Below are positions 53,879-62,441 of a stretch of 64,000 bases of DNA, one piece after another (position 1 is the stretch's first letter; every line of letters starts with the position of its first letter). The stretch spans positions 186,001-250,000 of the forward strand of contig NZ_JBKBHT010000006.1 of assembly GCF_046297595.1 (NCBI RefSeq), read 5' to 3'. The position numbers and the translations under genes were made by a program. This DNA is from Ferrovibrio sp046297595. Lineage in GTDB: Bacteria > Pseudomonadota > Alphaproteobacteria > Ferrovibrionales > Ferrovibrionaceae. A model generated the notes under the pieces. The model worked only from the letters and a program-made list of their open reading frames with translations. It had not been told where the DNA came from and searched no databases.

Positions 53879-54745
53879 TCAGGCCGGGTTGCGCTTGCGG
53901 AACTGGGTCGGCGTCAGGCCCGTATGTTTGGTGAAGAAGCGCGTGAAATAGGCCGGATCGTCGAAGCCCAGCGAATAGGCGATCTCCTTCACCGACAGCA
54001 TTGCGAAGGTGAGGTCGCGGGTGGCTTCCAGTACGATGCGCTGGCTAATCGCGCCCAGAGCCGAAGTCTTCAGTGCGGCCCGGCAGACGCGGTTGAGATG
54101 CACTTCCGAAATGCCCAGCCGGTCGGCATAGAAGGCCACGCTGCGCTCCGTGCGGAACATCTGGTCAAGCAGGATGCGGAACTGCATGGCATACCGCGCC
54201 GTGCGGTTCGGTGCCGCCTCGGCCTGTTCCGCCGTTTCGGCCGCCAGCCGGCCCAGCGTGATCAGCAGGATGCCGATATGCGCCTCGATCAGACCGAGCC
54301 GGCCCGGCGCGCTGCCGGGAAATTCCCGCACTACCGCCGCCACGCTGTGCTCGATCACAGGCGCCGTATCGCCCAGGGCTATCGCCTGCGGTTCGGCCAA
54401 CAGAGCCTGCAGGCCCGAGCCCGGCGCCAGGATGCGGTTCACCTGCTCGCCCAGCAGGGTGATCACATGCCCCTCGGTATCGGGCGAGAAGCGGAAGCCA
54501 TGCACAATGCCGGGCGTGACCGTGACGGCCATGCCGGACGCCAGCGGCACGGAACGGCTGCCCAGCCGGGCTTCCCCCTGCCCCCGGGTCATGTTCAGAA
54601 TTTGAAAGAAATGCTGGTGGCGGTGCAGCCCGATTTCCCAGTCGAACAGGGCCGAGCGGGCCGGAATCGATTCGCAATGCAGCCAGTTCGCATATGCGGT
54701 ATGATCGGCCTCGCCATAGAGGGCATAGGTGGGGACAGCGGACAC
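53879..54745 (-). CDS. AraC-family regulator, PobR-like
   Basis: 288 residues from a GTG at 54745; the frame stays open far upstream but that is antisense to pobA. An N-terminal cupin (IGLHRHQHFFQILNMTRGQG) is followed by a C-terminal two-helix AraC domain (YADRLGISEVHLNRVCRAAL; VKEIAYSLGFDDPAYFTRFFTKHTGLTPTQFR). It is divergent from pobA, the usual place of the 4-hydroxybenzoate-responsive activator PobR of AraC type, so it probably activates pobA. Confidence 0.88.
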   Translation of the reverse strand: MSAVPTYALYGEADHTAYANWLHCESIPARSALFDWEIGLHRHQHFFQILNMTRGQGEARLGSRSVPLASGMAVTVTPGIVHGFRFSPDTEGHVITLLGEQVNRILAPGSGLQALLAEPQAIALGDTAPVIEHSVAAVVREFPGSAPGRLGLIEAHIGILLITLGRLAAETAEQAEAAPNRTARYAMQFRILLDQMFRTERSVAFYADRLGISEVHLNRVCRAALKTSALGAISQRIVLEATRDLTFAMLSVKEIAYSLGFDDPAYFTRFFTKHTGLTPTQFRKRNPA

Positions 54746-54776
54746 GGGGCTCCTGGGCCTTTGGGCTTTCCGATGT

Positions 54777-54789
54777 TTGGATTGTCCAA
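54777..54789. promoter_or_regulatory. Inverted repeat in the pobR-pobA intergenic region
   Basis: TTGGA-TTG-TCCAA lies in the AT-rich centre of the 123-bp divergent region, 31 bp from the regulator start and 80 bp from pobA. It is a candidate operator for the PobR-like protein. The rest of the gap carries a good ribosome site (AGGAGG) for pobA. Confidence 0.4.
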
Positions 54790-54868
54790 TTTTTTGTTGC
54801 CCCTGTCCATCGTCGCCCGGCTGCCCCGGCGCTAGCTTCTGCTCCACAGGGTTCAGGAGGAAACAACC

Positions 54869-56038
54869 ATGCGCACCCAGGTCGTCATCATTGGCGCCGG
54901 CCCCTCGGGGCTGCTGCTCGGCCAGCTGCTCAGCAAGAATGGCATCGACAATGTGATCCTGGAGCGGCAGACCGGCGAGTATGTGCTGGGCCGCATCCGC
55001 GCCGGCGTGATTGAAAAAGGCGCCGCCGACCTGCTGGACGAAGCCGGCTGCGGCGCGCGCATGCACAAGGAAGGCCTGATCCACGACGGCATCGAGATTT
55101 CCTTCGGCGGCGCGCGCCATCGCATCAACTTCAAGGCGCTGATCGGCAAGAGCGTCATCGTTTATGGCCAGACCGAGATCACCCGCGACCTGATGGACGG
55201 CCGCGCCGCCATCGGCTCGCAGACCATCTACGAGGCCGAGGATGTCAGCCTGCACGGCATCGACACCGACAGGCCGAAAGTGCGCTACACCAAGGGTGGC
55301 CAGGCCCACGAGATCGAATGCGATTTCATCGCCGGCTGCGACGGTTTCCATGGCGTCAGCCGCAAGAGCATCCCCGCCGACGTGCTGAAGACTTTCGAGC
55401 GCGTCTATCCTTTCGGCTGGCTCGGCATCCTGGTCGACAAACCGCCGGTGTCGGATGAACTGATCTATGCCAACCACGAGCGTGGTTTCGCGCTCTGCTC
55501 CATGCGTTCGCCCACACGCAGCCGCCTCTATATCCAGTGCCGGCTGGACGACAAGGTGGAGGACTGGTCGGACGAAGCCTTCTACGAGGAGCTCAAGCGC
55601 CGGCTGGACGACGAAGCGATCAAGCGCCTGCAACCCGGTCCTTCGATCGAGAAGAGCATCGCGCCGCTGCGCAGCTTCGTGGCCGAGCCCATGCGGCATG
55701 GCCGGCTGTTCCTGGCCGGCGACGCCGCCCATATCGTGCCGCCGACCGGCGCCAAAGGCCTTAATCTCGCTGCCAGCGACGTGTATTACCTGTGGCAGGC
55801 GCTGGTGGAATTCTACAAGAAGACATCAGCCACCGGCATCGACGCCTATTCCGCCCGCGCGCTTAGCCGGGTGTGGAAGGCCGAGCGCTTCTCGTGGTGG
55901 ATGACCTCGCAGCTGCATCGTTTCCCCGAGAGCAGCGGCTTCGACCAGAAGATTCAGCGCAGCGAACTGGAATACCTGGTCTCGTCGCAGGCGGCGATGA
56001 CCGCCCTGGCCGAAAATTACGTCGGCCTGCCCTACTAG
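54869..56038 (+). CDS. pobA: 4-hydroxybenzoate 3-monooxygenase
   Basis: 389 residues, the usual PobA length. FAD motif VVIIGAGPSGLLLGQLL, the GRIRAGVIEKG substrate-site segment (Arg and Glu as in p-hydroxybenzoate hydroxylase), the GCDGFHGVSRK motif and the second FAD motif LFLAGDAAHIVPPTGAKGLNLAA. Hydroxylates 4-hydroxybenzoate to protocatechuate with NADPH and oxygen. Paired with the divergent PobR-like regulator; no protocatechuate-cleavage genes are in the window. Confidence 0.96.
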   Translation: MRTQVVIIGAGPSGLLLGQLLSKNGIDNVILERQTGEYVLGRIRAGVIEKGAADLLDEAGCGARMHKEGLIHDGIEISFGGARHRINFKALIGKSVIVYGQTEITRDLMDGRAAIGSQTIYEAEDVSLHGIDTDRPKVRYTKGGQAHEIECDFIAGCDGFHGVSRKSIPADVLKTFERVYPFGWLGILVDKPPVSDELIYANHERGFALCSMRSPTRSRLYIQCRLDDKVEDWSDEAFYEELKRRLDDEAIKRLQPGPSIEKSIAPLRSFVAEPMRHGRLFLAGDAAHIVPPTGAKGLNLAASDVYYLWQALVEFYKKTSATGIDAYSARALSRVWKAERFSWWMTSQLHRFPESSGFDQKIQRSELEYLVSSQAAMTALAENYVGLPY

Positions 56039-56041
56039 GCT

Positions 56042-57250
56042 TTATTCGGCCGGTGCAGCGACCGGTTCCGGTTCTGCATCCTTGGACTCGCGCGGCAGCA
56101 GCAGGGCGAAGATGCCCGCACCGGCCGCGCAGGCGGCCAGCAGGATGAACAGCACGTCCAGCGTGCCGGTGAACCGGTAGATCACCGGGATCACCGCCAC
56201 GCCCAGCGACGACACACCCAGCGTGAGCACGAACTTGCCGCCGAAGGCGCGGCCGCGCCATTGCGGCGGCGTGTATTTCGCCAGCAGGGAATTCTCGGCC
56301 GGCTGGCCGGCCACGTTCAGGCTGACCATCAAGGCCGCCACCGGCGCCAGCGCCGGATGGATCAGCATCATCGCGATCAGGATCACCGGGATCTGCAGCC
56401 ACTGCACGGCGATATAGACGCCGCGCAGGGAATAGCGGTCGGCCAGTTCACCGCCGACCAGCTGCGACAAAGCCGAGCAGGTATAGACGATGGTGACCAT
56501 GCCGCCGATGCCCAGCATGCTGTCGTTGAAAAAATCGGACAGTCGCGTGTCGAACACCTTGGGCAAGGCAAAGGCCGTGGCTTGATAGATGAGCCCGGTG
56601 CAGAGCATGGTGGCCGACATCACCCAGAAGACGCGCCATATGTCGCTCTTACCCGGCGCAGGTTGGGGCACTGCATCCTCGCCGCGATCCAGCAGCAGGT
56701 TGGCCTGCCGCGCCCAGACGAACCCGAAGCCGGTGATCAGGCACAGGATGCCTGGGATGATGAAGGCGGCGCGCCAGCCCCACAGTTCGGCCAACAGGCC
56801 GGCCACGAGGGCCGCGCCCGCCGTACCAACCGAACCGAACACGCCGTTGATGCCCAGCGCGCGACCGCGGTTGACCGCATTGCGGACCAGCCAGGGAATG
56901 CCGACCGGATGGTAGATCGCAGCGAACAGGCCGATGCCGGCCAGGCCGAGACCAATGCCGAGAGGCGAATTGGCGAAGCCGGTGGCGATGGAACAGCCAC
57001 CGACGCCGAGGAAAAACAGCGCCATCATGCCTGAGGCGCTCCATTTGTCACCCATCCAGCCAGCCGGCAGGGCGGCGGCGCCGAACAGCACGCTCATCGG
57101 GATGGAGAGCGCGAACAGCTCGGCGTAAGACAGGCCCCATTCGCGCTCCAGCACCAGCACCACGGTGGCATAGAGCAGCGTGAAGAGATGCGAATAGGTA
57201 TGGGCCAGACTGGAAAAAACCAGCGTCAGGAAGCCGGCATGGCGGGTCAT
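56042..57250 (-). CDS. MFS transporter, FsR-like
   Basis: 402 residues from the ATG at 57250 (a longer open frame exists upstream). Twelve helices; starts FLTLVFSSLAHTYSHLFTLLYATVV and has the GWMGDKWSA loop and IYHPVGIPWLV segment typical of fosmidomycin-resistance-type MFS proteins. Convergent with pobA (3 bp apart), so transport of an aromatic acid is possible but unproven. Confidence 0.82.
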   Translation of the reverse strand: MTRHAGFLTLVFSSLAHTYSHLFTLLYATVVLVLEREWGLSYAELFALSIPMSVLFGAAALPAGWMGDKWSASGMMALFFLGVGGCSIATGFANSPLGIGLGLAGIGLFAAIYHPVGIPWLVRNAVNRGRALGINGVFGSVGTAGAALVAGLLAELWGWRAAFIIPGILCLITGFGFVWARQANLLLDRGEDAVPQPAPGKSDIWRVFWVMSATMLCTGLIYQATAFALPKVFDTRLSDFFNDSMLGIGGMVTIVYTCSALSQLVGGELADRYSLRGVYIAVQWLQIPVILIAMMLIHPALAPVAALMVSLNVAGQPAENSLLAKYTPPQWRGRAFGGKFVLTLGVSSLGVAVIPVIYRFTGTLDVLFILLAACAAGAGIFALLLPRESKDAEPEPVAAPAE

Positions 57251-57323
57251 TACGAGTCTCCGGGGTTGCCGCCAGCCTAGTCCTGCCGGCGCGTCAGGCA
57301 ACCCCAAAATTGTATCGAAACAC

Positions 57324-57650
57324 TCAATCCCGCCGGGTCTCGCCCAGCAGCCAGGCCACGTAATCCTCGTTGCCGCCCTCGCCCACGCTGATCGCCAGAA
57401 CGCAAGGCACACTGTAACTGTGGGCGGCCCTGATGGCGGCCGTGGCGGCCTCGACCAGGTCGGGGCGGGTCTTGAGGATCAGCACCGCCTCTTCGCCCCG
57501 CTCCAGCTTGCCCTGCCACCAGTAGAGCGAGCGCATGCCGGGAATGATATTGGCGCAGGCGGCCAGCCGCTGACCCACCACCGCCTCGGCCACCTTCTCG
57601 GCTTCGGCCAGACTGGCCGCCGTGCAATAGAGCAGGACGATATCGCTCAT
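57324..57650 (-). CDS. cutA: Divalent-cation tolerance protein CutA
   Basis: 108 residues. Family motifs: LYCTAASLAEAEKVAEAVVGQRLAACANIIPGMRSLYWWQGKLE and VLILKTRPDLV, with a trimer ferredoxin-like fold. CutA is associated with copper tolerance in E. coli, although its mechanism is unclear. The start overlaps the ctaA stop by 4 bp, so both are on one transcript. Confidence 0.95.
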   Translation of the reverse strand: MSDIVLLYCTAASLAEAEKVAEAVVGQRLAACANIIPGMRSLYWWQGKLERGEEAVLILKTRPDLVEAATAAIRAAHSYSVPCVLAISVGEGGNEDYVAWLLGETRRD

Positions 57651-58708
57651 TGCTGCGCGGCCAGCGCGCGGTCATGCCACAGCGCCACGACGACGCCGAG
57701 CACCAGCACCGCGCCGGCCTGGTGCAGCGTGCCCAACGCGACCGGCACATGCATCAGCAACGTGGCGATGCCGAGCCCGATTTGCAGCAGCACGGCCGAG
57801 AGCAGCGCATGGCGCAGGCCGGTGGGCACGCGGCCTTTCAGCGCGAAGACCACGATGACGGCCAGGATGGCGACGGCATAGGCGCCCATGCGGTGCTGGA
57901 ACTGCACGGTCATGGCATTTTCAAAAAAGTTATGCCACCAGGGCTGGATGACCAGCAGGCCGTCCGGGATGAAGGCGCCGTCCATCAGCGGCCAGGTATT
58001 ATGCGACAGGCCGGCATTCATGCCGGCAACCAGACCGCCGGAGAGAATCTGCAGGAAGACCAGCGCCCCGAGCCAGCCGGCTATGCCGCTGCCGCGCAGG
58101 CCGACCATACGGCCTTCACGCACCAGTGAGAGCGCGCCCCAGAGCAGATAGCCGAAGATCAGCAGGGCCAGCCCCAGATGGGCTGTGAGCCGGTAGTGGC
58201 TGACATCGGGATGGTCGACCAGGCCGCTTTTCACCATGAACCAGCCGAGCGCACCCTGGCTGCCGCCCAGGACGAACATCAGCAGCAGATGCGGCTTCAT
58301 GCCCGGCGGAATGCGGTCGCGCAGCCAGAACCAGACCAGCGGCAGGGCAAAGGCCAGGCCGATCACACGGCCCAGCACACGATGGATGTATTCCAGCCAG
58401 TAGATTTCCTGGAAGCCCGCCAGGGTCATGCCGATATTGACCTTCTGGTATTCGGGGAACTGCTTGTATTTCTCGAACTCGGCCTGCCAGGCGGCTTCCG
58501 AAAGCGGCGGCAGCCAGCCGGTGATCGGTTTCCATTCCACCATGGAGAGGCCGGACTCGGTCAGCCGCGTCAGCCCGCCGATCACCACCATCAGCGCCAC
58601 CAGCCCCGCGACCGCGAAGAGCCAGCGCGCCACGGCTTCGGCGTCGCGCCGCCGCGTTTCGGTCACTGCCTGCACTGCCGTTATACTGGTCATCGCCATA
58701 TCCTGCAC
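57647..58708 (-). CDS. ctaA: Heme A synthase
   Basis: 353 residues (start could be Met4 or Met6). Eight membrane helices with the signature GGLTRLTESGLSMVEWKP and histidines in FQHRMGAYAVA and GTLHQAGAVLVLG; type 2 CtaA, as in alphaproteobacteria. Oxidises heme O to heme A for cytochrome c oxidase. Upstream of cutA in the same leftward unit. Confidence 0.96.
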   Translation of the reverse strand: MQDMAMTSITAVQAVTETRRRDAEAVARWLFAVAGLVALMVVIGGLTRLTESGLSMVEWKPITGWLPPLSEAAWQAEFEKYKQFPEYQKVNIGMTLAGFQEIYWLEYIHRVLGRVIGLAFALPLVWFWLRDRIPPGMKPHLLLMFVLGGSQGALGWFMVKSGLVDHPDVSHYRLTAHLGLALLIFGYLLWGALSLVREGRMVGLRGSGIAGWLGALVFLQILSGGLVAGMNAGLSHNTWPLMDGAFIPDGLLVIQPWWHNFFENAMTVQFQHRMGAYAVAILAVIVVFALKGRVPTGLRHALLSAVLLQIGLGIATLLMHVPVALGTLHQAGAVLVLGVVVALWHDRALAAQQ

Positions 58709-58774
58709 ATCACGCTCCGGGGCAGAAAAAAGACCGCACCCTGCCCCGGGTCAAGCCCGATGGCTGCGACATTT

Positions 58775-60397
58775 TCACCGCTTTTTCCGCGCCCGGAAAT
58801 CGTAAATTCCGGGCCGCTGGCGCGGGTCTTCGCCGGGTTTGAAAATCTGGGTCTTCTGCACCTTCTGGGTGCCGGTGGTGGGCAGGCTGTCGACGAACAG
58901 GATCCAGCCCGGCGCCTTGAAATAGGCCAGCCGCTCGAAGCTCCAGGCGAACAAAGCCTTGGCCAGTTCGGGTGACGGCTGCACGCCCGGCATCGGCAGG
59001 ATACAGGCCATCACCTCTTCCTCGCGGAGTTCATCGGGCGCAGCCAGCACCGCCACCTGCGCCACGGCATCATGGGCCTGCAGGCAGGCCTCGATCTCGG
59101 CGGCGGCGATATTCTCGCCCGAGCGACGGATGATGTTCTTCTTGCGGTCGACGAAATAGATCATGCCGCCTTCGGACTGCCGCACCACGTCGCCGGTATG
59201 GAACCAGCCGCCAGCCCAGGATTCCTCGGTGGCCTTCTCGTTCTTCAGGTAACCCGAGAAGAACCCCCGGCGCGGATCGGCCGCCGAATGGCGCACCAGC
59301 AATTCGCCTTCCTGTCCGCGCGGCACCTCGCGGCCGTCTTCGCCCGCAACCATCGCCTCGAAGCCCGGCAGCGGTCGGCCGAAGGCGCGCGTGTCGATCT
59401 GGCGCGGCTCGTGGCAGTCGGCGAAGATGCGGCCGGTCTCGGTCATGCCCCAGACCTCGACCAGCGGAAAACCATAGCGGTCCTCAAAAGGTTTGTGGAG
59501 TTGCGGTTCGACGCCGGCGCCAAGACCAAAGCGCACGTGGTGGCGCTTTTCATCTTCCGTCACCGGCTGATTGAGGAGCAGCGGCGGTACCACGCCCAGA
59601 TAGTGGATGATAGTGGCACGCGTTTCCGCCACCTCCTGCCACCAGCGGTTCGGGCTGAAGCGTTCGGTGAGGATTAGGCAATTGGCGGTCAGCATGGCGC
59701 AAGTAGCCGTCACGGCGCCGTGATTCATGTGAAAGAGCGGCAATGGATTATAGAAGCGATCCTCGCCATATTTCACCGTCAACAGGCCGCCGATATCGCG
59801 ATACCAGGCACCAGCGTTCAATGCATAGAAATTGGTGAGCACGCAGCCCTTGGGCCGCCCCGTGGTGCCCGAGGTGTAAAGCAGATTGCACTCGGTATCA
59901 TGGTTCGGCGAACCACTGCGCGGCTTTGTGAGAGGTGACGGAAACGTGGCTGGCAGATTGCCGGCATCCAGCACCGGCAGCGGCTTTTCACTGCGGTCGG
60001 CCGCCACTTTCTGCATATCGGCCACGCGATGCGGCGCGGCCACCACCAGATCGGCCTCGGAATGCTGCATCTGGTAGAGCATCTCGTCATGCCGGTAATC
60101 CGGATTGACCGGCACGATGCCGCAGCCACACGCGTTCAGCGCCAGATAATGGAAGAAGAAATCCGGCCGCATCTCCAGCAGCAGGCCGACACGATGGCCG
60201 ATGCCATAGCCAGCGGCGGCATAGCGGCTGCGCAGGTCATCGACAATCCGCGCCACCGCGCCGTAGCTCAGCTCCTGCCCATCCGGCGCATAATCGCGCC
60301 CCGGACGCGACGGCACGCAGAGGAAGCTGTTTTCCGGATGCTTCTGCGCCGTGGCGGCGAAAGATTGATAAACCGATGGCGGCAGCGCCTCTGGCAT
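58775..60397 (-). CDS. AMP-dependent acyl-CoA ligase (ANL family)
   Basis: 540 residues. ANL signature LLYTSGTTGRPKGCVLTN, then WGMTETGR, and the hinge/A8 region GWFHTGDVVRQSEGGMIYFVDRKKNIIRRSGENIAAAEIE. It activates a carboxylic acid as acyl-AMP and transfers it to CoA. The family pattern is closest to crotonobetaine/carnitine-CoA or medium-chain acyl-CoA ligases; the substrate cannot be named. Separate from ctaA by 66 bp. Confidence 0.9.
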   Translation of the reverse strand: MPEALPPSVYQSFAATAQKHPENSFLCVPSRPGRDYAPDGQELSYGAVARIVDDLRSRYAAAGYGIGHRVGLLLEMRPDFFFHYLALNACGCGIVPVNPDYRHDEMLYQMQHSEADLVVAAPHRVADMQKVAADRSEKPLPVLDAGNLPATFPSPLTKPRSGSPNHDTECNLLYTSGTTGRPKGCVLTNFYALNAGAWYRDIGGLLTVKYGEDRFYNPLPLFHMNHGAVTATCAMLTANCLILTERFSPNRWWQEVAETRATIIHYLGVVPPLLLNQPVTEDEKRHHVRFGLGAGVEPQLHKPFEDRYGFPLVEVWGMTETGRIFADCHEPRQIDTRAFGRPLPGFEAMVAGEDGREVPRGQEGELLVRHSAADPRRGFFSGYLKNEKATEESWAGGWFHTGDVVRQSEGGMIYFVDRKKNIIRRSGENIAAAEIEACLQAHDAVAQVAVLAAPDELREEEVMACILPMPGVQPSPELAKALFAWSFERLAYFKAPGWILFVDSLPTTGTQKVQKTQIFKPGEDPRQRPGIYDFRARKKR

Positions 60398-60427
60398 GGA
60401 CGGTTTCCTCCGGGTCTTTTTTCATTG

Positions 60428-61228
60428 TCAACGCAGGCCCAGCACGGCCAGCATCACCAGGCCGATGGCAATGCGGTAGATGGCGAATGGCACGAAGCCA
60501 TAGCGGTTGATGAAGGCGATCACGCCACGCACCACCAGGGCCGCGCAGATGAACGACACGACAAGGCCGACCGCGATCAGGCCCAGGCCATCCAGCGTGA
60601 GGCCCGACCAGTTCTTGTAGAGATCGTAACTGGTGGCCGCGACCATGGTGGGCACGGCCAGAAAGAAGGAATATTCGGCAGCCGCCGCGCGTTGCACGCC
60701 CAGCAGGCGTGCACCCATGATAGTGGCTCCTGAGCGCGATACGCCCGGGATCATGGCCAGGCATTGCAGCAGGCCGATCCTGAAACTGAGGCCGAAGGTG
60801 AAATCGTCCACGCCGCGCACCTCACCCCGGCCAACGAAACGCTCGATCAGCAGGATGGCAATGCCACCGACAACCAGCGCCACGGAGACGACCCAGGGAT
60901 TGAACAGCACGCCTTTGATGAAGCCATGGGCGAAGAACCCGATCACCAGGGCCGGCACCACACCGAGCAGGACGTTGACGGTGAAGCGGTTGGCGGTCTG
61001 GTCCCGCCCCAGCCCGATCAGGGTGTCGAAGAGCCGCTGCCAGTAGACGACGCAGACAGCGAGGATGGCGCCAAGCTGGATGGCGATCTCGAACACCTTG
61101 CCGGGTGGCCCCTCGAAACCGAGCAGATCGATCAGCAGGATCAGGTGGCCGGTGGAGGAAACCGGAATGAATTCAGTCAGCCCCTCGACGATCCCGAGGA
61201 AAGCGGCCTGCAGGTAATCGGTCAGCAT
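60428..61228 (-). CDS. uppP: Undecaprenyl-diphosphatase UppP (BacA)
   Basis: 266 residues from the ATG at 61228. Eight membrane helices with the catalytic motifs EGLTEFIPVSSTGH (N-terminal) and PGVSRSGATI (near residue 170). Recycles the undecaprenyl-diphosphate lipid carrier in peptidoglycan synthesis and gives bacitracin resistance. The open frame reaches 61339 but the upstream part is not UppP. Confidence 0.97.
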   Translation of the reverse strand: MLTDYLQAAFLGIVEGLTEFIPVSSTGHLILLIDLLGFEGPPGKVFEIAIQLGAILAVCVVYWQRLFDTLIGLGRDQTANRFTVNVLLGVVPALVIGFFAHGFIKGVLFNPWVVSVALVVGGIAILLIERFVGRGEVRGVDDFTFGLSFRIGLLQCLAMIPGVSRSGATIMGARLLGVQRAAAAEYSFFLAVPTMVAATSYDLYKNWSGLTLDGLGLIAVGLVVSFICAALVVRGVIAFINRYGFVPFAIYRIAIGLVMLAVLGLR

Positions 61229-61464
61229 CGGGACAGGCCCTGCCGAACCAGTGTTGAAAGCGATGTGATGAAAGGCACCGGATGACCCTGCTTCGCAGAT
61301 AGAACAAAAATGATACGCACCCCGACTCAGCAAGGGCAATGCCTATCAAACCCCGCCAGCGGCGCTACGGGAAGACCCGGCAGCCAAAGAAACGGGGCCG
61401 ATGAAACAAGTGCCCGCTCCGGGCGTTTTGTTTCAGTAAAACGCTTCAGGACAAGGAGACGACG

Positions 61465-61542
61465 ATGCGGGCCATTCTGCTTTGGCTGCTGGGAATACCC
61501 ATCCCGATCATCATTCTGCTGTTTCTGTTCGGCGTGTTCTGA
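61465..61542 (+). CDS. 25-residue hydrophobic membrane peptide
   Basis: ATG at 61465 with an AAGGAG ribosome site at ideal spacing (61453-61458). The peptide is a single membrane helix rich in Leu/Ile with an IPIPIIIL core. A hairpin with complementary flanks (61404-61434) lies just upstream. Tiny conserved membrane peptides of this style occur in proteobacteria, but I do not recognise a named family. The strong ribosome site and clean helix favour a real gene. Confidence 0.55.
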   Translation: MRAILLWLLGIPIPIIILLFLFGVF

Positions 61543-61577
61543 TCACGCCTCTGTCGGTCGATCACGCAGCGACCGGC

Positions 61578-62258
61578 TCAAGCCGGCGGCAAGCGCTTGT
61601 CCCGCAATTCGACCAGTCCCAGCCGCCCCATGCGCGAGGCAACGGCATCGCGTGAGCGACCGAACCGCCGGGCGATATCGGCGGCCCGCAGGCCACGCAG
61701 GAGCAATGCGCGCAAAACCTTCTCCTCGTGGTCGGTCCAGGGTTTTCCGGTATTGGGCGGCTGGCCGAGTTGGTGCACGCGATGACGCCGCCGCTCCTCG
61801 CTGTCGGCCGTGTGCCCGAATTCATCGGGCGCTTCCACACGCAGGATGGTCGCTGTCAGTTTCGGCGCACCAAAACCTTCGCTGCGCGCAGAATCCCACA
61901 GCCGGCGGCGCTCACCGCTGTCGCTCGGCACGTTGAGCAGCGGGGCGCCGCGTTGGCGGAAAATCTCGATCCAGAAGGCCTCGGCCGAGCGCAGGCGGGA
62001 CTCTGCAATATCGGCCTCCAGCACGACCACCAGCGGCACCAGGCCGTTGCGCCGGATCACCTTGATCTTTTCGCCCGACACCGAATGGCCGCCGGCGAAA
62101 TGCATGCGCTTGCGGGCTTCAAGGTCGCGGGTCAGGCCAATATAGAAAATGCTGTGGTCGCGCGGATCGACCAGCGCGTAAACCAGGCCGCCGGCTTCTG
62201 CCGGCTGATATTCCCCCCGGATGGCGTTATGGCCGCCATCCCCGTCTGCACCGACCAT
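61578..62258 (-). CDS. GIY-YIG nuclease domain fused to helix-turn-helix domain
   Basis: 226 residues. Residues ~25-115 resemble a GIY-YIG domain: LVYALVDPRDHSIFYIGLT (VYA...YIG), R47-like arginine in ARKRMH and a catalytic-type Glu in SAEAFWIEIF. A linker follows, then a C-terminal segment (about 170-222) WTDHEEKVLRALLLRGLRAADIARRFGRSRDAVASRM that looks like a SANT/Myb or sigma-like helix-turn-helix. The pairing of a nuclease-like fold with a recognition helix suggests a site-specific endonuclease or regulator. It stands alone. Confidence 0.72.
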   Translation of the reverse strand: MVGADGDGGHNAIRGEYQPAEAGGLVYALVDPRDHSIFYIGLTRDLEARKRMHFAGGHSVSGEKIKVIRRNGLVPLVVVLEADIAESRLRSAEAFWIEIFRQRGAPLLNVPSDSGERRRLWDSARSEGFGAPKLTATILRVEAPDEFGHTADSEERRRHRVHQLGQPPNTGKPWTDHEEKVLRALLLRGLRAADIARRFGRSRDAVASRMGRLGLVELRDKRLPPA

Positions 62259-62299
62259 GCGCTACTTTTGAGACCAGCCTACCCTGACATACGCTCTTA

Positions 62300-62427
62300 A
62301 AGGGGTGCGTTAATTAGTTCAAGACTCGTTTTAGTTGATGTTTTTGGCCGAAATTCTTGTCTGTTGCTCCGGCTGCCGGCCTAAAAACGACTAAGGGGGA
62401 AGGCTCACGCCTTCCCCTTCTTTTTTT
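62300..62427 (+). ncRNA. Candidate small RNA ending in an intrinsic terminator
   Basis: This plus-strand region between the GIY-YIG gene and parC has no coding frame, yet ends in a strong terminator (62393-62427). Two upstream helices are possible: TCGTTTTAG (62326-62334) with CTAAAAACGA (62381-62390, one bulge), and inside it GGCCG (62346-62350) with CGGCC (62377-62381). A weak promoter TTGAGA-N16-TACGCT (62268-62295) precedes it. No known RNA family is recognised. Confidence 0.45.
62393..62427 (+). terminator. Intrinsic terminator on the plus strand before parC
   Basis: An 11-bp stem (AAGGGG[G]AAGGC with GCCTTCCCCTT, one bulged G), loop TCAC, then a run of seven T. The T-run is on the plus strand, opposite to parC, so it does not end parC in the classical way. 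Confidence 0.85.
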
Positions 62428-62441
62428 GCTGGGCGCCGGTC

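Noticed and set aside
53879..55732. 617-codon frame joining the AraC regulator to sequence antisense of pobA
   Set aside because: The regulator proper begins at a GTG at 54745; the rest overlaps pobA on the other strand and shows no domain.
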